A stretch of DNA of 64,000 nucleotides from Acidimicrobiales bacterium (lineage in GTDB: Bacteria > Actinomycetota > Acidimicrobiia > Acidimicrobiales > SZUA-35), in contig JAHDCC010000016.1 of NCBI GenBank assembly GCA_020630065.1, forward strand, positions 2,973 to 66,972. Direction: 5' to 3'. Position 1 is the stretch's first letter. Every line of letters begins with the position of its first letter. This document shows positions 60,292 to 64,000 of the stretch, piece after piece. The notes below the pieces were generated by a model. It saw only the letters and a list, made by a program, of their open reading frames with translations, had not been told where the DNA came from and did no database searches. The translations under genes and the position numbers were made by a program.

Positions 60292-60669
60292 ATGGAAGAT
60301 CCGACTGTGCCCGAAAAACGTTTGGTTCTTCACCCCGCGACAGCCGCAGCTAGACGACATGACCGTCAACGAGCGTATGGCAGCCACGTTCGCGGCCATA
60401 CCGTCGATAACACCGAAGTCCTGGCTTTGATGCGCCGACATCGTCGATTAGGTTTACTGTTTGCGTTGCTCCAAATCACGACGGGCATTTCACTACTGAT
60501 CGTGTTTTTGATATGGCCGGAGCTGGGCCGGTGGCAGCCAATCGGTTCGATCCCGTTCGCTTGGATCGCCCCAGGGCCGGTCGCATTGGGAAGCATCGTA
60601 GTCTCGGCTTTCATCCATGAACGGTGCGCTGTCCGCATGGACGACGTGTGGTCAAAGGCCCACCAATGA
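60292..60669 (+). CDS. Small membrane protein preceding the SSS symporter
   Basis: 125 aa, two hydrophobic segments; stop overlaps symporter ATG (aTGATG). Confidence 0.65.
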   Translation: MEDPTVPEKRLVLHPATAAARRHDRQRAYGSHVRGHTVDNTEVLALMRRHRRLGLLFALLQITTGISLLIVFLIWPELGRWQPIGSIPFAWIAPGPVALGSIVVSAFIHERCAVRMDDVWSKAHQ

Positions 60670-62384
60670 TGCCAACAATCGCGGTATGTCTGGTCGCGTT
60701 GTTTACTTCCATCTTGGGTGTGACCGGTCTTCGGTTCGCCCGGACTACATCCAATTTCTATGTTGCGTCGCGGGCCGTTCATCCGGTTTGGAATGCTTTC
60801 GCCGTGTGTGGAGAAGCGCTGTCGGCCGCGAGTTTCCTCGGCGCCCCTGCACTGCTTTTAGTGTACGGCGCCGACATGTTGTGGGCGTTGTACGGCTGGG
60901 GGATTGGCTTTCTGCTCTTGTCGCTTTTTATCGCCGCCCCCGTGCGACGGTTCGGTTCGTATACCATCCCAGAGTTCATCGAAGGTCGACTTGATTCGCC
61001 GTCGATTAGGCCAGTAGCGGCAGGCGCCGTCATCGTAATCAGCTTTCTGTACCTACTCGGGCAACTGAAAGGAGCAGGCGAGGTTGTTCGAGAACTTACC
61101 GGTGCCCCGTATTGGGTAGGCGTTGTCGCCGTTGGCCTAGTCGTCGCAGTCAACTTAAGCGCCGGAGGGATGCGCGGCATTACGTTTGTTCAAGGCTTCC
61201 AATTCTTCTTTATATTTTTGGGAATCCTCGTTCCTTTCTCCGTCATTTCTGTTCTATGGACGGCGGACGATATAGACCGAATAACTACCGAAGAAAATCT
61301 TGTCTTTACAGAGAATACGACCGTCGAATATCCGGGAACAATTCGGCTTGATGTTGAACAGCCAGCTTCTGGGGTGGTCGAAGGAACGATCGACGGTGCA
61401 GAAGTTTCAGGCCCAGTCCAGTTCGAAGAAGGACTGTACGAGATCGGGGCGGACACCGTTATCGATTGGCCAGCAGGTGCCGCTGTGCCCCATGTGGAGG
61501 GCCTCCCTAACTTATCGGGCCGAGAGTGGGCCCAACCACCATCACCGGACCAAGCCGACACGGGGGCAACAACGTACCGGTCGTTTGCGATCTTCATTGC
61601 CAATCTGCTCGGCATTATGGGCCTACCCCATATCGTCATCCGGTTTTACACCAACCCGACCGGCCGGTCAGCTCGACGCACAAACCTGTGGGCCGTCGCT
61701 ATGATCATGCCGTACTACGCCATGTTGCCCGCAGTCGCCGCCACAGGGCGACTACTCGGCCCCGGACTTGTCAGCAACGGAACCACCGATGCGGTCACCA
61801 TCGTGGTAGGAAACAATATTCTCGACGGCCAAAACGGTGAACTGCTAGGAGCGATAGTGGCCGCAGGTGCAACCGCAGCCTTTTTGTCTACAGCCTCCGG
61901 GATCTTGATAACGATGGCTGGCGCCGTCAGCCACGACATGTTGGGGGCTGGGATACCACAGTTCAGACGAGCCGTATGGGGTGGCGCGATCGCCGCAGCC
62001 ATCGCGGGAATAGCGGTCCAACCAGTAAATATCGCCGTACTTATTGGCTGGTCGACGTCGTTCTCGGCATCGTCAATATGCCCTCTACTAGTTCTCGGGA
62101 TTTGGTGGCCAGGCTTAACTCGCCGAGGCGCATACGCTGCGGTCATCGTCGGAGCATTGCTCAATACCGGCGCCGTTGCGTTATCGCTATCCGGTTTGTT
62201 GACCGGCGCTTGGCCAGCCGCACTAGTTCAAGTTCCAGCCGTTTGGACGGCTCCGGCCGCTTTCTTAGCTGCCATTATCGTATCCCGTCGAGACGGCGAC
62301 CGGGTAGCGTCAATTGGCTACAAATTTGCTCTCATGCACGTGCCCGACCGGCGAACACCTCTTCCAGAAAAGGAGCTAGCGTGA
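60666..62384 (+). CDS. Sodium:solute symporter family (ActP-like monocarboxylate symporter)
   Basis: TSNFYVASRAVHPVWNAFAVCGEALSAASFLGAPALLLVYGADMLW, FLYLLGQLKGAGEVV, GIMGLPHIVIRFYT. Start 60666 inferred (ORF track 60624). Confidence 0.9.
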   Translation: MMPTIAVCLVALFTSILGVTGLRFARTTSNFYVASRAVHPVWNAFAVCGEALSAASFLGAPALLLVYGADMLWALYGWGIGFLLLSLFIAAPVRRFGSYTIPEFIEGRLDSPSIRPVAAGAVIVISFLYLLGQLKGAGEVVRELTGAPYWVGVVAVGLVVAVNLSAGGMRGITFVQGFQFFFIFLGILVPFSVISVLWTADDIDRITTEENLVFTENTTVEYPGTIRLDVEQPASGVVEGTIDGAEVSGPVQFEEGLYEIGADTVIDWPAGAAVPHVEGLPNLSGREWAQPPSPDQADTGATTYRSFAIFIANLLGIMGLPHIVIRFYTNPTGRSARRTNLWAVAMIMPYYAMLPAVAATGRLLGPGLVSNGTTDAVTIVVGNNILDGQNGELLGAIVAAGATAAFLSTASGILITMAGAVSHDMLGAGIPQFRRAVWGGAIAAAIAGIAVQPVNIAVLIGWSTSFSASSICPLLVLGIWWPGLTRRGAYAAVIVGALLNTGAVALSLSGLLTGAWPAALVQVPAVWTAPAAFLAAIIVSRRDGDRVASIGYKFALMHVPDRRTPLPEKELA

Positions 62385-63466
62385 TAGGCCGCATTCTCCC
62401 TAAAAGACACAGCACAGGCGAACGGGGAGACAATCTCGAGATTTTACAGATCATCAGCCGGGTAGCTAGAAGTATCCGCCAAGGATTTGACCAGCAGTCG
62501 GCGAATGAGATCGCCAGCGCAGCCAAAGAGGTACTTGATGCCCAAGCCGTAGTCGTCACCGAACAGGACCGGGTCCTAGCCACTGCCGGAAACTATCCCG
62601 GTCTGGCGGCGTCAGCCCATATTCAAGCGGCGGCAGTGTTAGATCGGCGCCGAACTAAAAGACCAACTCTGTATCAAGCATCGGTTGAGGGGCAACAAGT
62701 AGAGGTAGCTGTTGCGGTGTTGACCACCGACGGCGTACCTCGGGGGACTCTTCACGTAATGCCCAAAGCGGGCAGCGAAAGCCGAATCGATGAACTCAAA
62801 GAGTTCGCCATTATCGTGTCAAGCCAGTTGGAGCTGGCCGAAATCGAACAGGCCAAAGCCTACGCGGCTGAAGCCGAACTCCGATCCTTGCGGGCCCAGA
62901 TTTCGCCTCACTTTGTCCATAACGCTCTGACCGCGATAGCGGGACTTATCCGAACCGACCCCGACCGGGCCCGGTCACTCATCGCAACCATGGCCGCTTT
63001 TCTACGATCGAGTTTCCGAACCCAGACCGAACTCACCTCAGTTGCCGCCGAACTTCAACTCGTCGAACAATACATTGAACTCGAACAGGCCCGGTTCGAG
63101 AACCGGTACGAGGTTCGACTCAGCATTTGCCCCGAGGGGCTACCGGTTCAAGTCCCCTATTTGACGCTTCAACCCTTGGTAGAAAACGCGTTCCGACACG
63201 GCCTCGAGAAAAGACCAGGTCGAGGCAAAATTTCGATCATTGCCGAAAACATCGGACCAGAAATTCTTATACACGTGGAAGACGATGGGGTTGGAACCGA
63301 TCCCGATCAACTCCAAAAAGCCTTAGCGGGGACAAGCTCAACCCCTCACGTCGGCATTCTGGCCGTTGACACTCGACTGCGGTCACAATTTGGGCCGGAA
63401 TACGGGTTAACGATTTCGACCAATCGAGATGCCGGGACCAAGGTGACTATTCGTCTTCCGAAGTAA
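62381..63466 (+). CDS. LytS-like sensor histidine kinase (GAF-like input, no obvious TM)
   Basis: LRSLRAQISPHFVHNALTAIAGLIRTDPDRARSLIATMAAFLRSSFR (His_kinase), LTLQPLVENAFRHGLEKRPGRGKI. GTG start overlapping symporter stop (GTGA) preferred to ORF track 61976. Confidence 0.9.
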   Translation: MIGRILPKRHSTGERGDNLEILQIISRVARSIRQGFDQQSANEIASAAKEVLDAQAVVVTEQDRVLATAGNYPGLAASAHIQAAAVLDRRRTKRPTLYQASVEGQQVEVAVAVLTTDGVPRGTLHVMPKAGSESRIDELKEFAIIVSSQLELAEIEQAKAYAAEAELRSLRAQISPHFVHNALTAIAGLIRTDPDRARSLIATMAAFLRSSFRTQTELTSVAAELQLVEQYIELEQARFENRYEVRLSICPEGLPVQVPYLTLQPLVENAFRHGLEKRPGRGKISIIAENIGPEILIHVEDDGVGTDPDQLQKALAGTSSTPHVGILAVDTRLRSQFGPEYGLTISTNRDAGTKVTIRLPK

Positions 63467-63478
63467 AAGACCGACACG

Positions 63479-64000
63479 TTATTGAGTTTGCTGCTCCAGG
63501 TAGGAGAGCTCTGCTGTTCCGTGCCAGGCAGAAACTTTGTCACGGTACTCGCGCCATTGACCCAGGATTTCGGCGAACGTGGCGTCAGCCTTCGCCTCCT
63601 CGTCCAACACCTTCTCGGTTTCGACTTTAAACGCTTCCATCAGTTCGGGCGAGAACTCTCGAATCTCAGCGAACTCTTGAATTTTCTTAAAGTCGGCGCC
63701 GTTTAGAACGTCGTAGCGGGCCAGCGTTCGTAGATTTGCGTAACCGGCCGCGTTTTGAATTGCGTCTTGGTATTGGGTGGGCAGTTTGTTCCATTCGTCC
63801 AGATTGATTTGGATTTCTTGCATAGTGCCCGGTTCCCACCACCCCGGGTAGTAGTAATACAAGGTTGTTCCGAGCTGGTCGAGACCCAAAATAAAGTCGT
63901 CGGTTGGCCCAACAAATTCGGCGGCGTCAATTTCGCCGTCCCTGATCGATTCGAGAATTTTGCCTGCCGCGACTTCGACCTGTTCACCACCGAAGTTAGA
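63479..64000 (-). CDS. Second TRAP transporter substrate-binding protein (5' part beyond window)
   Basis: Open to window edge (SNFGGEQVEVAAGKILESIRDGEIDAAEFVGPTDDFILGLDQLGTTLYYYYPGWWEPGTM...), close paralogue of 55274..56482. Confidence 0.9.
   Translation of the reverse strand, partial: SNFGGEQVEVAAGKILESIRDGEIDAAEFVGPTDDFILGLDQLGTTLYYYYPGWWEPGTMQEIQINLDEWNKLPTQYQDAIQNAAGYANLRTLARYDVLNGADFKKIQEFAEIREFSPELMEAFKVETEKVLDEEAKADATFAEILGQWREYRDKVSAWHGTAELSYLEQQTQ

Noticed and set aside
61976-62380. N-terminal extension of the LytS-like kinase in the ORF track
   Set aside because: Overlaps the symporter coding sequence in another frame; the GTG at 62381 overlapping the symporter stop is the plausible start.
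1-64000. CRISPR arrays, rRNA, prophage or IS elements
   Set aside because: No regularly spaced direct repeats, rRNA-like conserved stretches, transposase, integrase or phage structural motifs were seen in the ORFs or intergenic regions.

Overview
This 64 kb window is a densely coding bacterial chromosome segment, probably from an actinobacterium of the Acidimicrobiia type (inferred from gene content and style; not proven). I found no rRNA, no CRISPR array, no transposase or integrase, and no tRNA I could support. Landmarks in order: the end of a pilus/Tad-like cluster; an AbiE type IV toxin-antitoxin pair with a palindromic operator, bracketed by a ~104-bp direct repeat copied from the 3' end of the upstream tadE-like gene; aquaporin, nucleoside phosphorylase and DCC oxidoreductase genes; a sugar-acid module (SMP-30 lactonase, FadR/GntR regulator, KDPG aldolase, KDG kinase, RbsABC-like ABC transporter) with a shared palindrome upstream of two of its units; a YHYH protein pair; a HelD-like helicase split into two ORFs; a GGDEF-EAL protein split from its membrane segment; a DUF1800/DUF1501 pair; gpmI; an XRE regulator with an unusual C-terminal domain; an FkbM methyltransferase; a decayed LysR gene beside a csiD(glaH)-lhgO glutarate/L-2-hydroxyglutarate pair; dcd; a cluster of secreted surface proteins; a Ser-type sulfatase; an RNA methyltransferase; a HAD-RpiB-DhaKL cluster divergent from a RibH2-type lumazine synthase; a YceI/MarR pair; and a keto-acid-like region (ppdK, TRAP transporter, LytTR/LytS two-component system, SSS symporter, second TRAP binding protein). 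The most interesting leads are the AbiE insertion scar, the tetrulose-kinase/RibH2 cluster, the two genes split at similar GTG overlaps, and the PPDK-TRAP-LytSR-SSS transport region. All family calls are by eye from motifs; no searches were run.
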